DNA of 64,000 nucleotides from Tepidiphilus olei (GTDB lineage Bacteria; Pseudomonadota; Gammaproteobacteria; Burkholderiales; Rhodocyclaceae), in assembly GCF_006980705.1 (NCBI RefSeq), contig NZ_SBHO01000010.1, forward strand, positions 22,086 to 86,085, written 5' to 3'. Below the pieces are notes generated by a model. That model was not told the DNA's origin, ran no database searches, and was given only the letters and a program-made list of their open reading frames with translations. How positions within the stretch are numbered: position 1 is the first letter of the stretch; every line of letters begins with the position of its first letter. Shown one piece after another: positions 54,186 to 62,372 of this stretch. A program made the position numbers and the translations under genes.

Positions 54186-55958
54186 TCATGCCGCCAAATC
54201 CTCCCGGTACAGCTGGGCATAGCGCCCCCCCGCGGCGAGCAGCTGTGCGTGCGTGCCGCTCTCGACGATGCGCCCGCGCTCCATCACCACGATGCGATCG
54301 GCCCGCTCTACCGTCGTGAGACGGTGTGCGATCACGAGCGTCGTGCGCCCCTGCATGAGGGTCTCCAGCGCGGCTTGCACCGCGCGCTCGGACTCGTTGT
54401 CCAGAGCCGAGGTAGCCTCGTCGAGCACCAGCACCGGCGCGTCTTTCAGGAGGGCGCGGGCGATCGCCAGGCGCTGGCGCTGGCCGCCGGAGAGCAGTGC
54501 CCCGTTCTCGCCGATGGGGGTATCGAAGCCGTGCGGCAGGCGCTCGATGAACTCCAGTGCGTGCGCCGCTCGCGCCGCCGCAATGATCTCCTCGCGCGAC
54601 ACCTGCCGCTCGCCCGCGCCGTAGGCGATGTTCTCCGCCACGGTCGCGTCGAACAGCACCACTTGTTGCCCGACGTAGGCGATCTGACGGCGCAGCGCCG
54701 CGAGCCGCCATTGCGGCAAGGGGACACCGTCGAGCCGGATGCAGCCTTCGGTGGGATCGTAGAAGCGCAACAGCAGCTGGGCCATGGTCGACTTGCCGCT
54801 GCCCGAAGGGCCGACCAAGGCGACGATCGCGCCCGGCTCGATGCGTAGATCCAACCCGTCGAGCGCCCAGTCTTGAGCATTCGGGTAGCGGAAGCGCACA
54901 CCCTCGTAGGCGATCTCGCCGCGGGCGCGCTCGAGGGCAAAGCTCCCCTCGTCGCGCTCCGGTGGCACGTCGAGCAGCGAGAAGATACTCTCCGCTCCGG
55001 CCAAACCTCGGGCGATACGGGCATTGACTTCGGTCAGCTGCCGGATCGGTTTGGGCAAAAGCCCGGCCGCCGTGACATAAGCCACCAGGTCGCCGGCCGT
55101 GGCGTCTCCGCGCAACCACAACACGAGCCACAGCAGAGCGCCGATCGCCACGAAGGTGACGAGCTGTATCGTCGAGCTATTTCTTGCTCCGATGCGCGCC
55201 AAGCGCAGCTGCCGCTGAAAATCTTCGTCGTTGGCCCGGGTGAAGCGCTCCAGTTCCCGCCGTTCGCCGCCAAAGGCTTTGATGACGCGCTGCGCCATCA
55301 CCACCTCGGTGGCGAGCGTGGTGATGCGTCCCATCGATTCTTGGAGGCGTCGAGACGCTGAGCGAAGCTTGCGTCCAGCACTGCGCATCATCACTCCGAG
55401 CACCGGAAGCAGAACCGCCAACATCAGCGTGAGTTTCCAGTTCGACCACAGCAGATAGCCAAAGAGGGCGACCACCGTCAGCCCCTCGCGCACGACGACG
55501 CGCACCGCCTCGGTCACGGCGCCCGTGGTCATGGTCACGTCGAAGGTGAGCCGAGAGACGATCCGGCCCGAATCCTGGCTGTCGTAATAGGCCGTAGGGA
55601 GCCTCAACCCGTGAGCGAAGAGCGCCGCCCGCAAATCGTGGATGAGTCCGACGGACACCTTGGACATGGAATAAGCGCCGAGAAACGAGCCGATCCCTTG
55701 CCAGAGGGCCACCAACATCAGGGCCGCCGGCACGAGATAGAGCGTGTCGACTACCCCCCAGCCCGGCACCAGCAGCTGTGCCCGCGCCGGGTCGGTCAGG
55801 CCATCGACGAAATACTTCAGCGCACCCATCATCATCGGCTGGCCGCTGGCGAAAATCATGTAGCCGAGCAGGGCCGTGGCAAAGGCCGCACGATAGGGAC
55901 GCACATAACCCCACAGCCGGCGATAGAGCACCCAGGAAGAATCCATGCTCCGTTCCAT
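54186..55958 (-). CDS. msbA: MsbA-type lipid A/lipid ABC exporter
   Basis: A 590-residue half-size exporter with a six-segment membrane domain (about 1-320) and a C-terminal ATPase. Walker A is GPSGSGKSTMAQLL, the Q-loop is YVGQQVVLF, the signature LSGGQRQRLAIARAL, Walker B VLVLDEATSALD and the switch IAHRLTTVERAD. The motif set is complete. MsbA flips lipid A-core across the inner membrane, though multidrug exporters of the same family look alike. The ATG at 55958 shares one base with the polA stop; the longer frame is inside polA. Confidence 0.85.
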   Translation of the reverse strand: MERSMDSSWVLYRRLWGYVRPYRAAFATALLGYMIFASGQPMMMGALKYFVDGLTDPARAQLLVPGWGVVDTLYLVPAALMLVALWQGIGSFLGAYSMSKVSVGLIHDLRAALFAHGLRLPTAYYDSQDSGRIVSRLTFDVTMTTGAVTEAVRVVVREGLTVVALFGYLLWSNWKLTLMLAVLLPVLGVMMRSAGRKLRSASRRLQESMGRITTLATEVVMAQRVIKAFGGERRELERFTRANDEDFQRQLRLARIGARNSSTIQLVTFVAIGALLWLVLWLRGDATAGDLVAYVTAAGLLPKPIRQLTEVNARIARGLAGAESIFSLLDVPPERDEGSFALERARGEIAYEGVRFRYPNAQDWALDGLDLRIEPGAIVALVGPSGSGKSTMAQLLLRFYDPTEGCIRLDGVPLPQWRLAALRRQIAYVGQQVVLFDATVAENIAYGAGERQVSREEIIAAARAAHALEFIERLPHGFDTPIGENGALLSGGQRQRLAIARALLKDAPVLVLDEATSALDNESERAVQAALETLMQGRTTLVIAHRLTTVERADRIVVMERGRIVESGTHAQLLAAGGRYAQLYREDLAA

Positions 55959-58678
55959 CAGTGTGCCTCGTCCCAGTTTTTCCCCACGCCGACGTCGACC
56001 ACGAGCGGCACGCGCAGCTCGGCGACGTTCTGCATCTGGTCGGTGACGAGGGTACGCACGGCCTCTATCTCCGCTTCCGGGACTTCCAGCACCAGCTCGT
56101 CGTGCACCTGCAGGACGAGCCTCGCCGCGCGGCCTTGCTCCTGCAAGGCACGATGCACGCCGATCATCGCGAGTTTGATGAGATCGGCCGCGGTGCCCTG
56201 CATCGGCGCGTTGATCGCCGCCCGCTCGTCGGCCTGGCGTTGGGCCGGGTTGCGCGAGCGGATGTGGCGCAGCCACACCCGGCGGCCGTAGAGGGTCTCG
56301 ACGTAGCCCTGCTCATAAGCAGTCTTTCGCGCCTGCTCCATGTAGGCCGCCACGCCCGGATAACGTGCGAAATAGCGGTCGATGTACTCCTGCGCCGCAG
56401 CGCGGTCGATCCCCAGGCTGCGCGCCAGGCCATGCGCGCTCATGCCGTAGATGAGACCGAAGTTGATGGTCTTGGCCACGCGCCGCTGTTCGGGCGTGAC
56501 CGCATCGAGAGGCACCGCGAAGATCTCGGCAGCGGTGTGCTTGTGGATGTCCTCGCCGTGCAGGAAGGCCGCCACCAGGGTCGCGTCGCCCGAGAGGTGC
56601 GCCATGATGCGCAGCTCGATCTGGGAATAATCCGCCGACAGCAGGAGACAGCCGGGCGGGGCGACGAAGGCCGAGCGGATGCGCCGCCCCTCCGCCGTAC
56701 GTATCGGAATGTTCTGCAGGTTCGGCTCGCTCGAGGACAAGCGCCCCGTGACCACCACGCTCTGGGAAAAGGTGGTGTGCACCCGCCCCGTGCGCGGATC
56801 GATCATCTTCGGCAGCTTGTCGAGATAGGTGTTCTTCAGTTTCGAGATCTGCCGGTGCTGCAGCAGCACTTCGACGATGGGATGCTCGTGTGCCAGGCGC
56901 TCGAGCACTTCCTCGCTGGTCGAAGCCTGCCCGCCGGCGGTTTTTTTGGCCGCTTTCAGGCCCAGCTCGCCAAACAGGAGTTCGGCGACCTGCTTGGGCG
57001 AGGCGAGGTTGAACGATCGCCCCGCAAGCTCATGGGCTTTTTGCTCGAGCGCGCGCAGCTGGGTCTCGAATTCCCGGGACTGCGCCGCGAGTACCTTGGG
57101 GTCGATCGCCACGCCGGCGCGCTCCATGGCCACCAGCACCGGCACGAGCGGACGCTCGATGTCGCGATAGACGCGTTCGAGCTTGGGTTCGGCGGCGAGC
57201 TTGGCCGAGAGCACGTCGAAAAGCCGCCAGGTGAGGTCCGCATCCTCGGCGGCATAGGCTGCCGCGCGCGCCGGCGGCACCTCGTCGAAGCCGATCTGTT
57301 TCTTGCCGCTGCCGCATACCTCGGCATACGTGAGCGGTTCGAGCGAGAGCCAGCGGCGGCTGAGCCGGTCGAGGTCGTGCTGGGCGTCGCTCTCGAGCAC
57401 GTAGGACATCAACATCGTGTCGTCGATGATCCCGCCCGGCTCGGCCCCGTGCGCCGCGAGCACGTGCCAGTCGTACTTCGCGTTCTGCGCCACCTTGCCC
57501 TCGGCTGCGGCGAACCAGGGTGCGAGCCGGCGCAGCACTTCTTCGCGCGGCAGCTGCGGCCCGACTTCGAGCCCACGATGCGCGAGCGGAATGTAGCACG
57601 CCCGACCTGGCCCCACGGCGAAGGAGATGCCGACGAGGGAAGCCTTGCGCGCGTCCAGGCTGGTCGTTTCGGTATCGAACGCCACGCGGGCGCCCTGCTC
57701 GATTTCACCGAGCCAGCGCTCGAATTCGTCCCAGTCGGTGAGGCAGGCGTAGGCCGAACGCCGCGCCGCGGCTTGCGCCGGCGATTCGAACCCGTCATCG
57801 CCGCTCGACTCGGCCGCCGCCTCGACTCCCTGTGCCCGCAGTTCATTCAACCAGGTGCGGAATTCGAGCCGTTCATAGAGCGCGAGGAGTTTCTCGCGCT
57901 GAGGCGGCCGCGCCTGCAGATCTTCCAGCCGCACCGGCAGTTCGAGGTCACAGCGCACGGTCAGGAGCTTTCTTGCCAGCGGCAGAAAATCGCGTGCCGC
58001 ACGCAAGTTTTCCCCCACCTGCCCCTTAATCTCGTCGGCGTGCGCCAGCAAGGCATCGAGCGAACCGTATTGCCGCAGCCATTTCGCTGCCGTCTTGGGG
58101 CCGCAGCCCGCCACGCCGGGGACGTTGTCGACCGTGTCTCCCACCAGCGCCAGGTAATCGACGATGCGCTCGGGCGGAACGCCGAATTTCTCCTCCACGC
58201 CCTGGGCGTCGAGCTTCTCGCCGCGCATGGTGTCGACCCACAAGACCCCCGGTCCAACGAGTTGGGTGAGGTCCTTGTCGCCGGTGGAGATCACCACTTC
58301 CCAGCCTCGCGCCAGCGCCTGGCGGGTGAGCGTGCCGATCACGTCGTCGGCCTCCACTCCCGGAATCACCAGGAGCGGCCAGCCCTCGGCCTCGATCGCC
58401 TCGTGCAGCACGGGAATCTGCGCTGCGAGGTCCTCGGGCATCTCGGGGCGCTGCGCCTTGTACTGCGGGTACCACTCGTCGCGAAAGGTCTTGCCCGGTG
58501 CATCGAACACGCAGGCCCGATACGGCGCGGGGAATTCCTGCGTCAGGCGCCGCAGCATCGACAGCACCCCGCGGATGGCGCCCGTGGGCTCTCCCCGGGA
58601 AGTACGAAGATCGGGCAAAGCGTGATACGCTCGATAAAGATAGCTCGAACCGTCGACGAGCAGCAGACGCGTCGTCAT
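55958..58678 (-). CDS. polA: DNA polymerase I
   Basis: A 906-residue family A DNA polymerase with three domains. The 5'-3' exonuclease (1-290) has LLLVDGSSYLYRAYHA and STGDKDLTQLV. The proofreading 3'-5' exonuclease retains VAFDTETTSLD with its acidic residues (about 335-510). The polymerase shows motif A LLSADYSQIELRIMAHLSG, motif B RRVAKTINFGLIYGMS and motif C LVLQVHDELVLE. It fills gaps in repair and replaces Okazaki primers. The start at 58678 (MTTRLLLVDG) is preferred over 58702. Confidence 0.96.
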   Translation of the reverse strand: MTTRLLLVDGSSYLYRAYHALPDLRTSRGEPTGAIRGVLSMLRRLTQEFPAPYRACVFDAPGKTFRDEWYPQYKAQRPEMPEDLAAQIPVLHEAIEAEGWPLLVIPGVEADDVIGTLTRQALARGWEVVISTGDKDLTQLVGPGVLWVDTMRGEKLDAQGVEEKFGVPPERIVDYLALVGDTVDNVPGVAGCGPKTAAKWLRQYGSLDALLAHADEIKGQVGENLRAARDFLPLARKLLTVRCDLELPVRLEDLQARPPQREKLLALYERLEFRTWLNELRAQGVEAAAESSGDDGFESPAQAAARRSAYACLTDWDEFERWLGEIEQGARVAFDTETTSLDARKASLVGISFAVGPGRACYIPLAHRGLEVGPQLPREEVLRRLAPWFAAAEGKVAQNAKYDWHVLAAHGAEPGGIIDDTMLMSYVLESDAQHDLDRLSRRWLSLEPLTYAEVCGSGKKQIGFDEVPPARAAAYAAEDADLTWRLFDVLSAKLAAEPKLERVYRDIERPLVPVLVAMERAGVAIDPKVLAAQSREFETQLRALEQKAHELAGRSFNLASPKQVAELLFGELGLKAAKKTAGGQASTSEEVLERLAHEHPIVEVLLQHRQISKLKNTYLDKLPKMIDPRTGRVHTTFSQSVVVTGRLSSSEPNLQNIPIRTAEGRRIRSAFVAPPGCLLLSADYSQIELRIMAHLSGDATLVAAFLHGEDIHKHTAAEIFAVPLDAVTPEQRRVAKTINFGLIYGMSAHGLARSLGIDRAAAQEYIDRYFARYPGVAAYMEQARKTAYEQGYVETLYGRRVWLRHIRSRNPAQRQADERAAINAPMQGTAADLIKLAMIGVHRALQEQGRAARLVLQVHDELVLEVPEAEIEAVRTLVTDQMQNVAELRVPLVVDVGVGKNWDEAH

Positions 58679-58709
58679 GGCGTCTCTCACAGAGGCTTGC
58701 AAACGGGCA

Positions 58710-58738
58710 ACTATACCGCGGTTCGGCGCACGATGAAA
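58710..58738 (-). promoter_or_regulatory. Promoter of polA
   Basis: On the minus strand TTTCAT (plus-strand 58733-58738) is followed after exactly 17 bp by TATAGT (58710-58715), placing a start of transcription near 58703 and a leader of about 25 nt before the polA ATG at 58678. The region is shared with the divergent LOG-family gene. Confidence 0.5.
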
Positions 58739-58746
58739 GGAAGACC

Positions 58747-59472
58747 ATGCCGTTGAACGACAAACTCCCCAATCCGGTCGTCGACCCCAAGGACATTCAA
58801 TACAACGGGCGCGAATCCTGGCGCATCTTCGGCATCATGGCCGAATTCGTCGAGGGCACCGAGCGGCTCGCCGCCATCCGCCCGGCGGTGAGCATCTTCG
58901 GCAGCGCCCGTGTCGTGCCGGACCATCCTTATTATCTGCTCGCCGAGCGCATCGCGCGCAAGCTCTCGGACGCCGGGTTCACCGTCATCTCCGGCGGCGG
59001 CCCCGGAGTGATGGAGGCGGCCAACAAAGGCGCCTACTTCGGCAAGAGCCCTTCGGTGGGGCTCAACATCCAGTTGCCGCACGAACAGCACGCCAACCCC
59101 TATCAGGACATTTCGCAGACGTTCCGGCACTTCTTCGCGCGCAAATACATGTTCGTGAAGTTCGCCTCGGCCTACGTCGTATTGCCAGGTGGATTCGGTA
59201 CCCTCGATGAACTTTTCGAGGCCATGACGCTCATCCAGACCGGCAAGAGCCGGCGCATCCCTCTGATCCTGGTACACCGCCCATTCTGGGAAGGGTTGCT
59301 CGAGTGGGCACGCGAGCGGCTCGTGGGAGAAGGCATGATCGACCCGGGCGATCTCGACATCGTGCAGATCATCGAGGATCCCGACGAGATCGTCGCGGCA
59401 ATCTTCCGATACTACGAGAGCCGCGGTTTCGAACCCCTGCCGACCGAACGCGAGCTGATGCTCAACCTCTGA
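58747..59472 (+). CDS. LOG-family (TIGR00730) Rossmann protein
   Basis: A 241-residue LOG protein, often annotated as a lysine-decarboxylase-like phosphoribohydrolase. The diagnostic PGGFGTLDEL(F)E motif is present as LPGGFGTLDELFEAMT, along with SGGGPGVMEAANKGA. LOG enzymes hydrolyse nucleoside 5'-monophosphates, and in plants make free cytokinins; in bacteria they act in nucleotide turnover. It is divergent from polA. The ATG at 58747 follows AGGAAG. Confidence 0.88.
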   Translation: MPLNDKLPNPVVDPKDIQYNGRESWRIFGIMAEFVEGTERLAAIRPAVSIFGSARVVPDHPYYLLAERIARKLSDAGFTVISGGGPGVMEAANKGAYFGKSPSVGLNIQLPHEQHANPYQDISQTFRHFFARKYMFVKFASAYVVLPGGFGTLDELFEAMTLIQTGKSRRIPLILVHRPFWEGLLEWARERLVGEGMIDPGDLDIVQIIEDPDEIVAAIFRYYESRGFEPLPTERELMLNL

Positions 59473-59551
59473 AAACATCGAAGAAAAGCGCGTGGCTGCC
59501 CGCCGCTAAGGTAGAATGCCGACAGGAAGCTTTGCCGCCGGAATCGCACCC

Positions 59552-59896
59552 ATGAAATCCAGCATTCGCCCATTGCTATTCACCGTACTGCTCGCGGCCA
59601 GTTCGGCCTGGGGGCAAACTGCGCGCCCTCCGCTGGAACCCATCCCCGAACCACCGCCCTTGCCCGGACCCATCACCGAAGAGGATCTGCTCGAGCCTCA
59701 AGTGACGATTCGCAAGGAAGGGGAAGACGAAGTCACCGAATACCGCATCGGAGGGCGCGTCTATATGATCAAGGTCGTACCGGCCCATGGGGGCACACCG
59801 TACTATCTGATCGATCGTACCGGCAATGGCGTGATGGAGCGATTCGACGGCACGCCCGAGCTCTCCGTACCGATGTGGATCATCAAGTCCTGGTGA
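59552..59896 (+). CDS. DUF2782 secreted protein
   Basis: A 114-residue protein with a Sec signal peptide (PLLFTVLLAASSAWGQ) and a small DUF2782 domain containing VTIRKEGEDEVTEYRIGGRVYMIKVVPAHG and TPYYLIDRTGNGVMERFDG. The family is common in beta- and gammaproteobacteria close to polA; its function is unknown. The ATG at 59552 gives the signal peptide. Confidence 0.8.
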   Translation: MKSSIRPLLFTVLLAASSAWGQTARPPLEPIPEPPPLPGPITEEDLLEPQVTIRKEGEDEVTEYRIGGRVYMIKVVPAHGGTPYYLIDRTGNGVMERFDGTPELSVPMWIIKSW

Positions 59897-59909
59897 GCGC
59901 CGGCTTCGC

Positions 59910-60659
59910 ATGCACGCCCACATCCTTGGATATTCGCACGGCTGGCGCTGGATCACCGAAGGGTTCGCGCTGTGGCGCCGCGCCCCCGCGCTCACGAGTT
60001 ACGTGAGCTTTGCCTACGTCCTGCTGCTGTTGCTCGCCTCGAGCCTGCCCTACCTCGGTCAGTTTCTCGCAGCACTGCTCATGCCCATCCTTTCGATCGG
60101 CGTGCTCGAGGGCATGGCGGCTGCCGAGGGCGGGCGCCGTCCGGGACCAGAAGTGCTCTTCACCGGTTTTCGTGGGCCGTGGCGCTCGCTCGCCGCGCTG
60201 GGTGCTTTTCAGCTGGCGGGAAACCTGCTCGCCGTACTCGCCACGATCCTCGTCGACGGCGGCCTGATGCTCGGGCTGTATCGCGGTACGATCGATCCCG
60301 CCTCGCTCGAGAGCGAGCCCCAGCTCCTGTGGCCGTTGCTCGTCTGGCTCGCGATAGCGCTGCCGGTGACCATGGCCTACTGGTTCGCCCCGGCCCTGGT
60401 CGCCTGGCACCGGCAACCTTGGCCCAAGGCGCTCTTTTTCAGTTTCTATGCCACCCTACGCAACTGGCGCGCCTTGCTCGTATATGCGTTAGGTATTGCT
60501 GCCGTCGTTTTCGCCCTGGTGCTCGTGTTATCCTTTCTGGCCGCGCTCATCCATCCCTACGTGCTCGGCATCGCTCTGTTCCTGCTGCCGCTGGTACTCG
60601 TGCCGACGCTCTTCGCCGGGCTCTACCTGCAAGTACGCGATGTCTTCGGTCCCCGCTAA
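59910..60659 (+). CDS. BPSS1780-family membrane protein
   Basis: A 249-residue membrane protein with about six segments. The N-terminus GWRWITEGFALWRRAPALTSYVSFAY and APALVAWHRQPWPKALFFSFYATLRNWRALLVY fit the BPSS1780 family, common in betaproteobacteria and of unknown function. The ATG starts 13 bp after DUF2782, and the stop overlaps the nadD start by 20 bp. Confidence 0.8.
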   Translation: MHAHILGYSHGWRWITEGFALWRRAPALTSYVSFAYVLLLLLASSLPYLGQFLAALLMPILSIGVLEGMAAAEGGRRPGPEVLFTGFRGPWRSLAALGAFQLAGNLLAVLATILVDGGLMLGLYRGTIDPASLESEPQLLWPLLVWLAIALPVTMAYWFAPALVAWHRQPWPKALFFSFYATLRNWRALLVYALGIAAVVFALVLVLSFLAALIHPYVLGIALFLLPLVLVPTLFAGLYLQVRDVFGPR

Positions 60660-61368
60660 CGCCTCACTGCGGCCGATCGGCATACTCGGCGGCACGTTCG
60701 ACCCGATCCACTACGGCCACCTGCGGCTCGCCGAAGAGGCGCGCGAGGCGCTCGCGCTCGAGCGCGTGCTCTTCATCCCGGCAGGCGACCCGCCGCATCG
60801 CCCCGCGCCGGGCACCCCAGCCGTCCATCGGCTCGGCATGGTCCGCTGCGCCCTCCGTGGCCATGCCGCCTTTCGTGCCGACGATCTGGAGTTGCGCCGC
60901 AGCGGCAAGAGCTACACCGTCATCACCCTGGAAACCTTGCGGCGCCGCTACGGTCCACGCCGATCTCTCGTGCTGATCCTCGGCGCCGACGCCTTCTTCG
61001 GCCTACCCTCGTGGCACCAGTGGCAGCGGCTCTTCGAACTGGCCCACGTGCTCGTCGCCATGCGGCCAGATTTTCCGCCGCCCTGGGGCAGCGAACCGCC
61101 CGAAGACGATCCGCCCGAGCCCGGCGCGGGGCTACCGCCGGCCTTGCAGGACGTGCTCGCTGAGCGGCGCGCGCCCAAACTCGCGCGGCTGGCCGAAACG
61201 CCGGCCGGCCTCGTCGGATTCTTCCGCAACACGCCGCTCGCCATCTCGGCCACCACGATCCGCCGGCTGCTGTACGAGGGACGCAGCGCCCGCTATCTCT
61301 TGCCGGAGGCGGTGCTGCGCTACATCACCACCCATTCACTGTACCAAGGAGACCCTAAAAACCCATGA
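60640..61368 (+). CDS. nadD: Nicotinate-nucleotide adenylyltransferase
   Basis: A 242-residue NadD forming deamido-NAD from nicotinate mononucleotide and ATP. The nucleotidyltransferase signature GGTFDPIHYGHLRLAEEA is at the N-terminus, and the C-terminal ISATTIRRLLYEGRSARYLLPEAVLRYI is intact. A proline-rich insertion near 150-175 (PPPWGSEPPEDDPPEP) is unusual. The start at 60640 overlaps the upstream gene by 20 bp. It overlaps rsfS by 4 bp. Confidence 0.94.
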   Translation: MSSVPANASLRPIGILGGTFDPIHYGHLRLAEEAREALALERVLFIPAGDPPHRPAPGTPAVHRLGMVRCALRGHAAFRADDLELRRSGKSYTVITLETLRRRYGPRRSLVLILGADAFFGLPSWHQWQRLFELAHVLVAMRPDFPPPWGSEPPEDDPPEPGAGLPPALQDVLAERRAPKLARLAETPAGLVGFFRNTPLAISATTIRRLLYEGRSARYLLPEAVLRYITTHSLYQGDPKNP

Positions 61369-61730
61369 CCACCACCGACACCCTGCTCGATGCCGAAGCC
61401 ATCGCCGCCCTGTCCGTCGAAGCCCTCGAAGACGTCAAGGGCGAGGACATCCGCGTGTTCGACACGCGAGCGCTCTCGCCGCTCTTCGATCGCGTCGTCG
61501 TCGCCAGCGCCCAGTCTACACGCCAGACGAAGGCGCTCGCCCAACGCGTGATCCAGCGCGCCAAGGAGGCCGGCATCCCCATCGTCGGCGTCGAGGGCGA
61601 GGCTCTGGGCGAATGGGTGCTCGTCGATCTCGGATCGGTCGTCGTACACGTCATGCAGCCGGCCGTGCGCGCCTACTATCGCCTCGAAGACCTGTGGCAG
61701 CACGGCGCCACTGCCCGCCAAGGCACCTGA
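61365..61730 (+). CDS. rsfS: Ribosome silencing factor RsfS
   Basis: A 121-residue DUF143/RsfS protein that binds ribosomal protein L14 and blocks subunit joining in stationary phase. GEDIRVFDTRALSPLFDRVVVASAQSTRQTKALA and the C-terminal WVLVDLGSVVVHVMQPAVRAYYRLEDLW are typical. The order nadD-rsfS-rlmH is conserved in many proteobacteria. Confidence 0.95.
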   Translation: MTTTDTLLDAEAIAALSVEALEDVKGEDIRVFDTRALSPLFDRVVVASAQSTRQTKALAQRVIQRAKEAGIPIVGVEGEALGEWVLVDLGSVVVHVMQPAVRAYYRLEDLWQHGATARQGT

Positions 61731-61740
61731 CCGACGCACG

Positions 61741-62211
61741 ATGAAGCTCACCCTGCTCGCGGTGGGCACGCGCCTGCCCGCTTGGGCCGAGACGGCCTGC
61801 ACTGAATACGCGCGGCGTTTTCCCCCGGATTTGCCACTGACGATCGTCGAAGTCAAGACCGAGCCGCGCACCGGCGGCAAATCGGTGTCCGAGCTCAAGC
61901 GCCGCGAAGCCGAGCGCCTGCGCGCGCAGATCCCTACCGGGGCACGCCTCGTCGCGCTCGACGAGCGCGGTGTCGACCTCAACACGAAGCAGCTCGCCGA
62001 TCGGCTCCAGTCCTGGCGCCACGACGGGCGTGACGTGGCGCTCCTCATCGGCGGCCCCGACGGGCTCGATCCCACGCTCTTGCAGAGCGCCGACGAAACG
62101 GTGCGTCTCTCCAGCTTGACGCTGCCACACGCGCTCGCCCGTGTCGTCCTGATCGAGGCGCTCTATCGTGCCTGGAGTCTGACGACCGGTCATCCCTATC
62201 ATCGCGAATGA
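61741..62211 (+). CDS. rlmH: 23S rRNA pseudouridine-1915 N3-methyltransferase
   Basis: A 156-residue SPOUT methyltransferase. The trefoil-knot SAM site is visible in LIGGPDGLDPTLLQSADETVRLSSLTLPHALARVVLIEALYRAWSL, and LDERGVDLNTKQLADRL precedes it. It methylates pseudouridine 1915 of 23S rRNA. It starts 10 bp after rsfS and ends the operon. Confidence 0.95.
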   Translation: MKLTLLAVGTRLPAWAETACTEYARRFPPDLPLTIVEVKTEPRTGGKSVSELKRREAERLRAQIPTGARLVALDERGVDLNTKQLADRLQSWRHDGRDVALLIGGPDGLDPTLLQSADETVRLSSLTLPHALARVVLIEALYRAWSLTTGHPYHRE

Positions 62212-62224
62212 ACCCTTCAGGGTT
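62211..62224 (+). terminator. Small hairpin after rlmH
   Basis: AACCC-TTCA-GGGTT follows the rlmH stop directly. The stem is only 5 bp and the T-run is short, so it is a weak candidate. The rest of the spacer to 62372 has a TTGACA at 62249-62254 that could be a -35 for the oxidoreductase gene, but no good -10 at the right distance. Confidence 0.3.
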
Positions 62225-62372
62225 TACCCGACTGCCGTCATCGACCATTTGACACTAGGCTTACTCCTCGACTAAGCTGAAATGCAAAGGGGCGCCTACC
62301 CGCGCGCCCGATCGCATGGACCCCCGCCGACTCGCCACGAGCGAACCCGGCGGATGAACGGAGGAGACACCG

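Noticed and set aside
55778..58756. A 992-codon plus-strand frame opposite polA
   Set aside because: A shadow of DNA polymerase I; no start context and no recognisable domain.
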